A DNA stretch of 64,000 nt from Capitulum mitella (taxonomy: Eukaryota; Arthropoda; Thecostraca; Pollicipedomorpha; Pollicipedidae), in the NCBI GenBank assembly GCA_030062745.1, contig CP099840.1:37823101-37887100 (forward strand), given 5' to 3'. A program made the position numbers and the translations under genes. The notes under the pieces are model-generated. The model had not been told where the DNA came from. It ran no database searches and worked only from the letters and a program-made list of their open reading frames with translations. Shown one piece after another: positions 12,841 through 25,564 of this stretch. Within the stretch, counting starts at the first letter, position 1. Each line of letters opens with the position of its first letter.

Positions 12841-13480
12841 AAGCGTAATAGCTCGGAGCCGTCCGGGCTAGCTGCGATATCGCCGAGGCTGGCAGTCCGG
12901 GGCCGTCCATCAGATACGGCCGGACGGCGGCCGGCCGACCCCGACCCTGTCGCAACGTCCGGCCGGCACGTCGGCCGCGTCATCGCCGACAGCGGCGCGT
13001 CACTGCTCGCCGCGCGCGCCGTCACTCGCCGCGGCGCCGGCGGCCGGACCGGGGCCGGCCCTGACCGGGCGGCGGCGGCGCCATGTTCAGAGAGCGGCCG
13101 CCGCCGGAGGGCTATCGCGCCGGCATCTGCAGCGCGCGCCCACATCTCAGCGCCGGGCCGAATTCATTGACGACCGGCGGCGGCGGGAGGCCCTTTTTGC
13201 CGGCCGGTCCATTCAGAAAACGGCCCGGCGCACATGCAAACGGCGGCGCTGAGGCCGCCGCGTCGCCGGAACGCCGTGATCAATGTATGCGGAGGCGTCC
13301 GGAGCCTGTGTCGCCGCTGGAAACCGGCGCAATCGGCGGGCATCGCGGGGCCGCAGCGAGGGTACCGCGACCGCAGCCCGGTTACGGGCTGGTGCTGCAG
13401 CGCAGTCTCCCGGATAGTGTCCTGTCAGGGAGGCGGCGAGTTGAAGTCTCCACCGCCGACGGCGCAATGATGTGCGTTGC
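12841..13480. promoter_or_regulatory. Large CpG-rich island
   Basis: About 640 bp with very high CpG density and many CGGCC/GGCCG words. Frames are open on both strands (12772-13170 plus, 12813-13145 minus), which is the expected effect of composition. Alanine-, arginine- and proline-rich translations without domains argue against a real protein. Confidence 0.35.
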
Positions 13481-15399
13481 TGATGCGCTGCTTTCAAAGT
13501 GAAGTGGCAACGATGTCTGTTGCGTCAGTGAATGCATACCGCTCCAAGGGTGGGTCCAGTCAGACCGACTTTAAATTAGGCTGACCTTCACATAGCACAT
13601 GTGCCAGCACAGCATCCGATATACCTATGTGCAAATGAACGATGGCGGAGGGTGCATCGTGTTGCACATGAGCATTGTGGCGCAATGAAGCTACTCCGCA
13701 CGTAGCGGAATGTATGATGCAAAGAGAACAGATAAAAGCCTAAAACACGATTAATATTGGACGAAGATTTGGAGGGAGGATACAGGTCGGATACTCAGCT
13801 GAACATTGTTGTTCGTAGGACGTCGTGTGCAATTTCAAGACATTGGTTGCATAAGATGTAGGGATAAGGATGCGATGAGAAGAATACTATTGTCCGAGAA
13901 CTGCAGTTGTTCCGGCTCTGTGCTCAAAGCAGGAACTGGGTTAAAGTTTGAGGGAAATGGGCAGAAGACGAGGAAGGGAGGGAAAATAGCCGATGAGCCA
14001 AACGAAAAATGTTAGATGATTCCATAAATACACATTTTAGAACGGAGGCAAAAAATTCACTCATGAAAAATTCATTCCTACGTGAATCATAATGCAAGTT
14101 GCGTTTTGTGTTTTCATTCCGTGTCTTTGTTCTTCTTGCCTCTTTTTAACTTTTTCCTGCATTCGGCACCTTATTGCTACAATTTCAAACTGTATCTTGC
14201 TGTTTTACGGCGTTGATGAGCTCAACCGAAAGACTAATAGGCGCACAATTGTTGGGCTGACGTTGACTGAAAAGTGGTGGCATAAAAATTGCGGGCAGTC
14301 GTCAAGATTTAGCAATAATATCCCTCATGCCTGACGTTTGGTTTCGTAATAATTCCTTGAGATGCCCTTTCATCTGTTTCAAGAAATGCGTCCAATAATT
14401 TATCGTAGACCGTGGCATCGAATTTAGATGTCCTCCGTCACGCTCTATCCTTTTATCAATTTTCTAGGTGTTCTGAGCAGCATACTAAGGGACCGGAAAC
14501 GTCTATAACGCATCGATTCCCATCTGCATTGATTTATTCCCCGTCAGCTGGCTTTATTTGGACACAATGTTATTCATATATGCCCGGCGGAGCGGCGATG
14601 GGTGCTCCATCTACCACGCGACTTTGATCGTCGTTTTGTGACCCATATCAACACCCTTCGCCTCTCGAAGGACGCTGGCTTCGGGCACATTATGTTTGGG
14701 CTTTCACGTCGGTTTGCGGACGGAGCGTGTCGAGGTCGTTTGTTGTGACCGATGTATTCCCTACCGAATCGTGGAACAAAGGCAGCAGTTTGTCCTATTG
14801 GCTATCAGCCTCATCGGGATTCCACAAAAGACTTTTGTTGGACGAATTATGCAACTTTGCCGTTTTGCATTTTCCTTTGTTCTCTGTCCGTAGGTAGGCT
14901 TCTTGTCATTAAGTTACAAGTGTGGACCACATTGAGTTTGCTTTACTTGAGATTGATTCTAGCTAGTCAATCATAGCGGCTTTTATTCAGCTTTGCCGTA
15001 GGTGCCATTCATATACAAATTAACATGCACCGATTCGAAACACAAATGTTGGAAGAGAGCATTGTGCCATGAGTCACTAACGTTCCTACTGCAGGCGAGA
15101 TCCCTGGTTCGTATGAACCTACAGAATGTTCCCTTATCCAGTAGGAACTCAATTAAACAGACCTTTAAAAAACTTTGTTGACGTTAAAGCGGTGCCAACC
15201 AGGATTCTTTCACATGCAATGCTTGTTTGGTACTCGAAAACACTAAGAAATAACACCATGCTCTCACTTGTTTCCCTCAATCTGTTTACCCTTGAAAGCA
15301 GGCTGGTGTCACGACACGATACCGAAATTCGCTCCGTTTCGTCTTGTTACATATTTAGGTCGGAGTGTTGGAAGAGGCAATGACAACCGAAAATTCAAC
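13481..15399. other. Unassigned DNA up to the duplication boundary
   Basis: AT-leaning single-copy sequence. A small hairpin with arms GGTTC/GAACC lies at 15106-15119. There is no visible change of composition at 15400, where similarity to copy B begins; the boundary is set by the gap edge in copy B, not by a motif here. Confidence 0.5.
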
Positions 15400-15779
15400 A
15401 TAGGCGATTACGAAAGAAAGATATGGCAATATCAGAACGTTCTGGTCATGCTAAGGCCTCAGTACTTCTAGGGCAGTGAGACCCAATGGTCCATTTTGTT
15501 TTATAGGGGTCGTACAAAGCACTTGGTGTCGTGTATCTGCTCCATTTTTGTTTTATAGCGCCTCGTAACAATCGGATTAATACCATTTACAGGTGCACAG
15601 AGCGCTTAGATTATGCAATAACCATCGACGATACGGTTAGCTGACTAAGACTAAGCTCTACCAAATTAAATGGCCATCCTAGACCATACAGAAACCGGTT
15701 TCGTCGTCATTACACCTCTAACATTCACGCCGGATAAAACTGATTCAGTCAGGAATGCCGTTTAGGACACGGCAATCGG

Positions 15780-16060
15780 CAACCTTTGCCACTTGACCCG
15801 CTCCTCTGCCGTTCGCAGCGGCGAGGCCCCTGCCATTGCCAGCGGGCCGCGAAATGTGTCAATGCTAACCTGGTCGTAAACCAGGCCCGAGGACATCCTC
15901 CCAACGCAGCCGAGAGCGGCGACTTTCGCTTCGCCGCGGGCAAAAAGGCGCGCGGGCGCCGTGCGCCCCGCATGGCAAGCGCAGCCGAGGCATCGGAGCC
16001 GATAGTGCGCACCGGCTTCGTGCGCGTGCGTTGCACAGCAGGGAGTGCGGCCAGTTTTTT
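15780..16060. promoter_or_regulatory. CpG-rich island (copy A; copy B 43397-43677)
   Basis: Compact CpG-dense stretch with both strands open. Between the copies a handful of substitutions change the translations in both orientations without obvious preference for silent sites, so I see no sign of protein-coding constraint. Confidence 0.35.
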
Positions 16061-16575
16061 CGGCACGGTTTGGTCAACAACCATGTCGTGGGAATCCTTG
16101 CGAGTTTCTTGCATGAGCCACATGCCGGCTCGTGTGGGTGGAAGAGATAATCAATAATGGTGGCTGCGTTTGGAAAAACCTGACTCATTTCAACCACTCA
16201 CGATCAGATTAAGTCGGTGTACTTACGCAATCGGCCTCTTCGGGATCCATTAGCCATCCTTGATCTAACTGAGTTAGCCGCCGCATAGCAAAATATGCGA
16301 GCGAACACATGACCAAGCTAAATCACTTTCTACCCAGATGAAAGCAACTGACATCTGACAGACCTATGGCAGACCAACCGACGTGATAAGCGCAAGATAG
16401 ACCAAAACTTACCAGGTTACTCCCTCACCTAGCGGTGGATCCAACTACACCTTTGGTGTTTCAAGTGCATCACGAATAATCGAGAAATTTAACATTGGGC
16501 CCACGGCAATGAATGGAAAGAATGGACATAAAACTGCTCCTGGAAAAAAAACAATGATTTGGGCGTGGATCCACG

Positions 16576-16950
16576 TCTGCTCTCACTCGAACAGACTCAG
16601 TTAGCCCAAACCTGACCAAATATAACCCAACCTATACTTCATTCAAAACCCAGAGCAAATCTTACTAGATTACTCCCTTCCTCCGTTATCATACACCCAG
16701 GCATACCAAGTTAGCCCAAAACCAAATCAGACTGAGCCGGCCCCTCTTAAACCAGACAGAGTTAGCCCAGACCTGACCAAAATAAATCGATCCACATCTT
16801 AACCAGACGGGGTTAGGCTGACCAAACCAAGGGAGCCAACAATTACCACAATAATTCGCCCACGCCCGAACCAGAGCAGTTCGCTGACCACTGACCCGAC
16901 TAATTTGGTCCACGCCCGGACCAGACAACAGTTGGCTAACTCCGGGCTCG
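16576..16950 (+). repeat. Degenerate repeat region with GTTAGCCCA/CCTGACCAAA words (copy A)
   Basis: The words GTTAGCCCA, ACCTGACCAAA and ACCAGAC recur in the same order several times at irregular spacing (about 16607, 16709, 16762, 16801, 16905). A related pair TTACCAGGTTACTCCCTCA (16412) and TTACTAGATTACTCCCTTC (16662) lies about 250 bp apart. This looks like an old, decayed tandem array. It is also a divergence hot spot between copies A and B. Confidence 0.55.
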
Positions 16951-17049
16951 GCGACGTGCGTGCCGACCCGGGCTCGGTAATTCGATGCCGCTAATTGCTC
17001 GCTCCGCCGCGTTATCGCTCCCATCGCCGCCTCGACGGACCGATAATAG

Positions 17050-17330
17050 AAAAATAAGTGTATGCACGGCCGCCGCCGCGGCCGTCACCGCAGGCCTGCG
17101 CCTCCCGTGCCGGGGCGGTAAGAGGCGGTCGTCTCACGGGTAATCGTCGTGGGTGGCGTTTCGCAAGCCGGCTCGCGTTCTCCGGCGTCGTTTTCGCGCC
17201 ATCGCGTCGTGCCCGACGGGAAATGGCGCGGGAACGGAGAACGCTTTCGCGGCTCTTTCACCTCAGAATTAAATTCCCCGGCGATCGGGCGGCATTACGA
17301 GCGTTTTAATTACGATTTGTCAAAGTTGGG
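17050..17330. promoter_or_regulatory. CpG-rich island (copy A; copy B 44665-44945)
   Basis: GC-rich sequence (GGCCGCCGCCGCGG near 17067) passing into a segment with homeodomain-like cores (TTAATTACG near 17305). Only two substitutions are seen between copies here, around 17230. Confidence 0.3.
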
Positions 17331-20329
17331 AAACCGGTCTGACCGGAGAGGATGACGGGGCAGCTCCTGTCCGTCAGGTTCGATCGTCAGGTTACGAGAT
17401 GAAGGCCGGGATAATATCCATCGCATTGTGCTACGTCGCGTTGAAATTTAGCCAGTTTTGGCTTTCTGCAGCACTGCGCCTCTGCTCAACAGCGATGACG
17501 CAAGGCGAGCAGATAGAAATTTGGCAGGTCGGATGCTTATCATTATGCCCTATCTGTCTATCAGGGCTCGATCAAGACACCCCGCCTGTTTTTCCGTGTC
17601 TGACCGCAGAAGTCCATAACCTTGTTAAAAACGTCCCTCAGCTTAGGCCTCCACAAGGGCAATCATGCATCTTATCACTGTGACAGCTTTAACGTGTGGC
17701 AAGGCAAATGTGCGATCTTGGAATCTTAATCCTGAACATACGTCATCTGAGTGAGTGTGGGTGGGAAGGAGGAGATATAGCGCCGAGTCCACCTGGCTGG
17801 GACGTCCAGCCGGGCCGCCTGGGGTCGGTCTGGCTGCTCAGGCCGCGCACCTTCGGTCCCCGCGGCATATCCACCACCAAGCCAGCAGCCACGGTCGACG
17901 GCCACCGGCCAAGACTGGAGCGTGCGATCTGACGCTGTGAGGCCCGCAGGATGTTTGTAATGCGCCACGATGTGACGCTCGCGATGTAATGCTCCACGTC
18001 TTGTGATATTTTGGTGGGCGTCAGTGTGCTGTGTCGACACAGGCAGGCACCGTCAGTGCACCGGTGCCTAGTGCGGGGTGCCAGCGCACCAGACAAGGTC
18101 GGCCAGCATCGTTAGTGCGCTGTGCACTGTGCACATGAACGTCCTGCGTTTTATCCTCTGATCGGATGGTTCTGTTGGCTGAAACTCTATGGATGTATGG
18201 CGGCATGTGCATGATCATTTGCTTCCTTAAGCTCTCATTTTTTCTTGTTTTTGTTCTCGTCTTACACTGGTAGATCTAGAATCTGACCAGGAACCGTAAG
18301 CCTCCTCTTTTGTTCCTGCTATGATCCCGAACACTCGGTGTCACCATTGTCAGCCTCATGTTTTTCAATGCCTTTTGTATGTCTCACAATGCTTTTCAAT
18401 CCACTTCATCCGTAATTACGAAACATAGCAGTGTCAATGTGAGAATCATTGCGATATACCACTGGAATCTCTTAAGAATGCAAACCACTCTTTGGGACTC
18501 TATTCGAATGCAATGGTTAGAGCATTCTAGGCATTCTAAGAACAGGATATGGTTGATGTTATGTGAGTACAGCTTTAAGAAACAAGTGCTTAAGTTTAGG
18601 ATCATTACCCGTGGACCAATTTACATCGTTGCTATTCATAAATTAAGTTTCTATTTACTTTAATAGATTAAATGTGCGTGCATTTTAACATCTAATTCGA
18701 CTTTTAAAAGATAACAGAAATTATTCGCACGTTTGGGCGACAAATTTCAGCAGGAACGTTGCGCAACAATAACTCCAAAATTTCGTTCTGACAGGAATGC
18801 TAACTGATTTAAAACTGTTGATCTTGTTTTCCAGTATCAAGTCAAACCTCCTCACAGCCACCTTGTTTGTTGAGCGACTAGCGACGCGCTGTTAATTTGT
18901 AATGATGTTGACACAGCCTCTTACGCGTACACCAGTCCGGTCTCTTTTTGTGCGGTCCAGGCCATCAAAAATAATCTTGCGTAACCGTTACCAGCAGCGG
19001 TTCGGCCTGGCGCCTTCGGCCAGGTTCTGGGAGACTCGGTCGCGCCTGGGTAGCCTCTGACGTTCTCACGTGCCGGCAGCTCTGCCAGTCACCGAGCGGA
19101 GCCGCCGCGGGCGTCTGCGGCCAACAGACGACCGAGCCCGGGCCGTACTGGCCACCCTCACTCCGGCTCCGCCCCAGCTTTGTCTCGGTAACGGGCCACT
19201 CTGAGCGCCCATTCAGCAGCTCTCTCGTGCATCAACAGCGTCCCATGGGAACGTGAAATTTACGGGAACGTTCGTGCGATCAATCTGCCGCAAGAGCAAA
19301 TTACCGCGTAAACACTTTCGATGCAAACATTGGCTCGGAGAACAATTACCGGATGGACACACGTGGGACCGACTTTCGCCCCGTGCCGACGCTGGGATGA
19401 TGGAGGGTGTGACTGTGCAAAGCGCCGCTTCCTCCCGACAGTCGATCATCATCCAGGACGTCGAGGAGACGACTGACCTCGTTTGCCGGTTGCCATTGTC
19501 ATCGAACACAGCTCGAAGTCAGTTACCATGGGGTGAACCGCCAGTGTTTGCGACGTTAATCCGGGAGTGCCTGCACCTCTTTCTCACGTTTTGGTTTTCA
19601 AACTCCTGCATTGCACTGGTCTGGGTGGGGCAATATTGCAATGCACTTTCCGCCTTGCCATCTATTTAAGGCACTATTTTTGCTTTCTCTAAGCCTAGTT
19701 AACACGAATGAATAGTTCCTCGACATGACAAACATTTTAAAGTGATGTGCTTTTTGTTCCAACAGGACTTGTATTACGGGACTTGAAAGGTTACGTTAAC
19801 CACATCCTGGACTGGTATCACCTAAATTTAGTGACTTGACGTCTCGTGAGTTGTTTTTCAGACATTCCTTTTGCCTACGTCTTTGTCGTTTCGCTTACGC
19901 AGAACTATCCTAGCCCCTTCCAGCAGGTTTTTAGGCGGCCACATGCGTTACAACAATGGATTCATGCACATTCTGTGAACCACTGCACGAGACCACGTTT
20001 TCGCGTGCCGTGGGCGGAGTGAGGACATCTAAGGAGCTGCAAAGACGCCGACAGGCCATTTGCATTGCCGGTAATAGGACATCTACAATTCACTGGCTCA
20101 TTCACGAAAAACTTTGATCATGACCGGTCTTCCGTGAAGCTGGCCTGCTCCTGTCATGTCCACTCAGGGGCGCGGAGCCAGCCGCCTCCTCCTCCGAGAT
20201 AACTCGTCAGAGATCTGTCACAAACACGACGATCTCGGTGTGAACCGGACGCCCCATTTGATAGCCTCACCCGTCACACCCCATATCGACGTCTGCGTCG
20301 CAGTCTGCCGGAAAACGCCATCGAAATTT
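17331..20329. other. Unassigned DNA, no gene supported
   Basis: About 3 kb of mixed sequence. The longest forward open frame (19253-19669, 138 codons) opens at GTG rather than ATG, has no recognisable domain and has an equally open minus strand (19213-19509). One substitution separates the copies there and changes an amino acid on both strands. A small hairpin (CCTGGC/GCCAGG) lies at about 19007-19025. Confidence 0.5.
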
Positions 20330-21250
20330 GGGTGGCTGTATCGCGGCGGCCGGCCGCCTATCAGCTGATTTACATCCGCCAAGGTCAGCTGCGGGCGCAC
20401 CCTGTCGGCTGCTTCTGTCGACAAATGGCGGCACGCCGATGCCGCCGCAGCCGCGGCTGGGTATGGCCGTCTGGGTCGTAAACCGCAGCGGTGGGGGAGT
20501 AATCGCCGCCGGAGGGGAGGGGTAGGCGGGTTGGGGGGAGCGGGAGTACGCCTGCCACGGCGGCAGCTATGGCCAGCGCAGTGGCGGTCTTGTTCGCGGC
20601 GAACACCTGGCGTTCCACCGCAGGCTGACGTCGAGATTCGTCATCATTATGCATTCATGCGGTGTTCACGGTGTAATCTGGCCACACCTACGGCGCTGCC
20701 GTCGCTGCACGGAAAAACGCCGCCTGCGGGCGGCCGGCGGGCACAGGCGCATGCTGAATACCCTGCCCTTTGTTGGCGCCCTGGACTTTACGGAAAGGCA
20801 CCCGACAAAGAGATGACCTGGTAGACGACCGAGAACGAAGAGAGCCAAGATGTGTAGAAACAGAGAACAAGTGGAGTCTCGCGCGGCCCGTCCTCTTCAT
20901 CTCGTGGCGTAACTCCGTCGTTCCCACGGCCTGAGGTGACGCCATTGACGCCGCTGCCCACATCACTTCTCCCGACTCCTTCACGGGTACAAACAGAGAC
21001 ACAAGCGGCGATGGCGCAACCGCCGAGCGCGGCGTCCACCCATTCACGCCGCCTGAGCTCTCCATTAGGCCTGATCGATCATTTATTGACCCACAGGGCG
21101 CCGGGTGGCGACGCGCCGGACTGATTGTCATTGCCCGCTAATTCGCCCAGTTTCGCCATCGGCTGTTTTTTGCTCGGCGGACGCTGCGCCGAGGTGCTGA
21201 AGGTCACGACAGAGTTCTGTCTGGGGCGTCCACCGGCGCCGCCGTGTGGA
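20330..21250. promoter_or_regulatory. Large CpG-rich region (copy A; copy B 47945-48865)
   Basis: About 900 bp of CpG-rich sequence with GGCGGCCGGCCGCC-type words and G-rich runs near 20510-20545. Several overlapping open frames on both strands, with no recognisable product. Very few differences between copies. Confidence 0.3.
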
Positions 21251-22379
21251 CCTCTGATGAGGTGGGGGAGGGCATGATTATGGCCAGTAGTGTCGATTTG
21301 TATGCTTTTGAGAGGGCTCTGGCCCACCCGATGTTGATTTGGGCGCTCAAACGCTAGTTTGGACAATCATATATTTTCTGTCGGTTTATGGGGAAATGAA
21401 CAATAATCACGAAAAGATGTCCGAAAATAGATAAGAGATGGGCAGAAAGTAAAGAATAAAAACTAAAGCAATGCATCTATCTTTCTATCTTTTATTTGTA
21501 AACATATTATATACGTGGGGGTAAATGCAATATTTTATTTGATAAATAGTAACGAAAAACTTATAAATTTTCGTTGGTCAAAATAAAGTGGGCTAAATCC
21601 TTTGAGAAACGCACATTTGGGGGAGGCCGGGTTTTTGCTCCTCGGCTCTGCCCCTCAATCACTTACAGAAATCGACGCCTCTGATTATGGCGGCGACATT
21701 GTTCACTTCGTGCTTGAGTTTACTTTGGCATGTTCATTGCTGCTACTTTTCGCAACGCCAATTACTGCAGATGTGTGAGCCGAACGTGAGAATGGCCGGA
21801 CCCGGGCTACCCGCAGGTGTAAAGCTCGAGGTGTAACGACTCCGAATAGTGGTTTCATGACAAAACGCGAATAAGTGATTGTTGTCATAGTTGATCAAAT
21901 TCTGCAAAAACAGAGGCTGATCGCATACTAGAATAAAGTCGCAAGCAAAACAAAGAGATCACCGAGGTCTATGTGTTATTTTTCGGACAAACATTAAATC
22001 TGTGCTATTAAATGCATTTTGTCTAGACTTACATTCATGATGCAAAGTCGACGTGCTAAAGATTGACACGAGAAAAAGAAGAGAAAAGGTAATTTCGAAC
22101 TACATGAACTCATATCCGTAAATGCGCTCGGCGCAACCCTATGCTCTAACAGGGAGCCGTCAGCCAGTGCCACCTAGTGAACGGTCGTTGCAACTCTGGC
22201 CACCAAGGCTGGCCGGGCTCGCCTATAAAATCGAAAACAGCACCCCACAGTGCATTAGCCAAACAGGCTTCGCAATGGCTCATTAGACGTTCATAAAGGC
22301 CGCATTATACAAGTTGCAAATGAGGAGAATCGGCCATCAATTGCTGTCGCCGAGCTGCGCACCGCATACTGGGCGGAAA
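21251..22379. other. AT-rich spacer, nothing coding recognised
   Basis: AT-rich sequence with many stops. It contains the site of the 19-bp presence/absence difference between copies, at 22077/22078 in copy A. Confidence 0.5.
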
Positions 22380-22620
22380 AATGAGCTCCGAGCCGGCGAG
22401 CTTTCACGCCGAACTGCTGGCTCACGGCTGGCGGGCCTGCGCTCGCACCCTATTCAGTCCGGCGTGTGAGCCCATGGCTCGCACGCCGCCCTGCTATTGA
22501 TTGCTCCAGTCAGCCACGGAGCCAGTGCGTACAAAGGGTTTGCAACGGATCCCCGCGGTGAGGGAGGGACACGCGGCCTCGGAGCCGGCCGATCGGGCTT
22601 CGACGCGCGCGGGAGGACGA
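22380..22620. promoter_or_regulatory. CpG-rich stretch (copy A; copy B 50014-50253)
   Basis: GC-rich sequence with repeated GAGCC/GGCTC words in both orientations (GAGCTCC, GAGCCGG, GGCTCAC, GAGCCCA). No gene adjoins it. Confidence 0.25.
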
Positions 22621-22735
22621 TGATTCAGTTGCACTGAGCAAGACGACGGCCTGGCTAGGGCGTGGTAAATGATCTGCTCTCGTGCCGGGGTCTGCTGCCC
22701 TGCAAAAGGTGTCAAATTAAGGGCGTCAGGATGAT

Positions 22736-23030
22736 CTGGTGTGTAAGTGTGTCGGACAGTCGCAGTTCGTGCAGCCTCGTACCTGTTGTCACCTCATGGT
22801 GTCGGGGCGGCCAAGTGTATTGGTATGCCTGACGGTCCCAGCTCGTACCTGTGGTAACCTCATGGTATCGGGGCGACCGGATGCATTGCTATGTCGGATA
22901 GTCCCAGCTCCTGCAGCGCTGTACCTGTGTCACGCCAGGGTGTCGGGGTGACCTGGTGTATTCTCACGTCAGACAGTCGCAGTTCGTGCAGCGCTGTACC
23001 TGTTGTCGCGCCAGGGTGTCGGGGCGGGGC
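22736..23030 (+). repeat. ~75-bp tandem repeat, four units (copy A)
   Basis: Four consecutive units share the order CGGACAGTC(G/C)CAG, GTACCTGT, CA(C/T)(C/G)(T/C)CA(T/G)GGTGTCGGGG; the second unit is about 10 bp shorter. Unit starts are near 22736, 22811, 22877 and 22953. The forward translation repeats C, V, R and P-rich segments because unit lengths stay close to multiples of three. This is a minisatellite, not evidence for a cysteine-rich protein. Confidence 0.8.
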
Positions 23031-23230
23031 CGTGATCTCTATCAGGCTGTTGTGACAGGCCGGCCGGGCCGGCCCGTGGGTCCGAGTCGCCAGGTGCTGC
23101 CGCCGCCGCCTGTTTAGTGTGCAGCGCCGACCGGGGTTCGCGAGGGAGACGCACGGCGTGCGGGCCCCTGGTGCTGCCCAGCGGCTGCTGAACGACGGCG
23201 GGCTGGGGCGCGATTGTCTGTTTGCTCGTT
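23031..23230. promoter_or_regulatory. CpG-rich stretch after the 75-bp repeat (copy A; copy B 50664-50863)
   Basis: Contains GGCCGGCCGGGCCGGCCC near 23058, then passes into TTTG-rich simple sequence at about 23219-23245. Confidence 0.25.
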
Positions 23231-23599
23231 TGTTTGTTTGCTTATTCGGGTTAAGGGGTGCCCCAGCCCCAGATGGCTACATGGCACCCATAACACTTAC
23301 CATTGAACATTACAATGGAACATCACTCATTTGGCATACGGCACACAACAGTAATCATCATACAACATACATCTGACATCACACCATCAACTCACATGAT
23401 GATGAGGAATGCACTGAGGTGCGACATACAAGAAATGAATGACGAGAGGAAGTTTACATGTTATGAATAGTTTTCTTATCTTGCTATTAGTCATGACCTT
23501 TTTGCCCATGTGTATTTCTGTGCTCCAGCTCCGCAAACTTTAGAAGAAATATTTCGGCTTTAGTCTCTCGGATTTGTCACTAGACTTGATGTGGTAGCA

Positions 23600-24115
23600 C
23601 TCATGATGCAGCAGAGGAGATTCAAAATGGTGTCCATTCGACCTTTGGATAATTTTACCATAAACTCTATGGCGTTGCGTGGAATAATTGTTCTGGATTT
23701 GCTCTAACGCTACCAGCATTGGAAACGTCTCGAAACCGATGAGTGACCTGCGTGTATTTATTTCATGTTCAGGACATCTACGATCAGACTGGAGGGCTAA
23801 ACATACAATTTTCCAAGTAGACAAATAAATCCGTCTTCTGGAAGGACACCACTTAATCAGTTCGTGTCGGTCTTTTCTTCAACGTACACCAACGGACCTA
23901 ACACAACTGTTGCCAGAAAATCTATCCGCGATCACCACAGGAACCGCGTGCGGCAGTCGTGTGGTTTCCGTGCAGGGGGTATGACGTTCACTGTGTGGCC
24001 GCGTTTCCGTTCTGTGCACGACTGATGACTCACGGTACTGTTTTACGGCCTGTAAAAATGCGTCCGTGGCCCAGGTGCCGAACGCCCAGTGCTCCATGTC
24101 AACCACCCACTGCAC
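23600..24115 (-). pseudogene. Possible decayed mariner-like (DUF4817/DDE_3-type) transposase, copy A
   Basis: On the minus strand a short Met-initiated segment from about 24097 reads MEHWAFGTWATDAFLQAVKQ and is followed by a P/R/V-rich stretch. This weakly resembles the N-terminal helix-turn-helix of arthropod mariner-like transposases. Downstream (23640-23824) a second segment contains QIQNNY and ends RSNGHHFE, a pattern resembling the C-terminal tail of the same families. The catalytic DDE core between them is missing and stops separate the parts, so if correct this is an internally deleted relic. Neither segment alone is diagnostic, and chance similarity is a real possibility. Confidence 0.25.
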
Positions 24116-24849
24116 CTCAGACTCTTGTCACTCGTCACAGATCACGCGAGGCTTTTTGTTCCGCTCTTGCGGCCCCTTCGTACAAAGCGGCAGGATAGCT
24201 GACGCCGTAATGAGGGCGACACGAGCAGACATGTATGCCTTAATGCGGACTGCGACCATTGTGTTTGGCGGGTCCAGCTTTTCGAAATTGACCCATGGAA
24301 ACCGTGACACAGCTATGCTACGCTGCTAAGAATAACTTGCTCAACATGGAAGTGGGAGCAGTGGTACATGTTACAAAAGTATAAATGAAAATGTTCAGCT
24401 TGTTATGAGAAAATGCCCAAGGAGCGAACGTTGTCAGGAAAACGAAGGAAAGAAAGTATTTATTATATAAATAAATTTATATTCCATACTTACAAACACA
24501 GAAGGGATAACACACATTTTTCTTAGATATTATCATTTCAACGCGTTCTGTTTTCTGTGATTTCTCAATTACCTTGGGTTGTTATCTTTTATATATCAGT
24601 CGGGCTATCGTTATGGACATGAAGCACCTGAAAACCCCACACGTTGCTTTGCTTTAGCTTTACAAGGCATACTGATCTGCACACAAAATACAGAGCAAGA
24701 TGATCCAACCGAACACTCAGAGACCAGCTGAATGACTTTTGCACGGAAGAACAAGAAGCGTAAGCAAATCACACGACGCATCCCCAACAGAGATCATTCG
24801 CGTCCAGCAGATCCATGCCCACACTCAAGCGACCGCAGCAGTCCTGCAA
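24116..24849. other. Mostly AT-rich spacer, nothing recognised
   Basis: Includes an AT-rich stretch at 24455-24485 and no supported gene. Confidence 0.5.
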
Positions 24850-25200
24850 ATCGTCCCGCCCACTGAGGCGCCGGCCGCTCGCGGTGGCCGAGTGGGTTAT
24901 GACCACCCTCGCGGTCCCTCCGTCCGTCGGTTATGGTCCATCGCGACCATAACCGACCGCCACAGGGGGCCGAGTGGCCAATTCAGAAACAATCGCTCCC
25001 GGACGACTTCCGCGGACTCCCGAGGTGTGAGGAGACTTTCTCGCGGCGGCGGGGGGCGCGGGCGGCCGGCTGATGTCTTGATATTGGCGCCGCGACCGTC
25101 GGTGATGCGGCGCTTTCTCACAGCGCTCGCCTCTCGCCGGACGGTGAGCCCAGATGATGGCGATGTGGCGAGAGCGGCTCACAGCTGGGGCAGATAGGGA
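24850..25200. promoter_or_regulatory. CpG-rich island (copy A; copy B 52483-52833)
   Basis: GC-rich, with the word GGTTATG and its reverse complement CATAACC repeated around 24895-24950 (GGTTATGACC, GGTTATGGTC, ACCATAACC), forming a local inverted repeat. No gene adjoins it. Confidence 0.3.
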
Positions 25201-25564
25201 TCGCTCAGATGACTGGAAAAACCACGCCACGGCCGCCGGAGGTGGAAGAGGCCGGGAGATGACGGTGTAGTTTGTTCGCACGGCGCCCCTGATGAAGATA
25301 TCAGTGCTACAGCGGTGGCGTTTTGACACGTTGAGCCGGAGCCATTTCAGGCAGGTGAAAGAAATACACAGCAAAATATTGGGCGTGGTAAAACGGGTAA
25401 ACCTGCATAATACACGATTAATTCCCATGAACGCTTTGTATTTCTCGTTATCTGACGGCTTAAGGCCTCTAAATAGAGAACAAGGTGTGGAGACTACAAA
25501 GCGCTCGGGCCCGTCTCGAATTGCGCAATCTGTTTGTTGGGTCGGCGACTCATTTTCACGGCGG

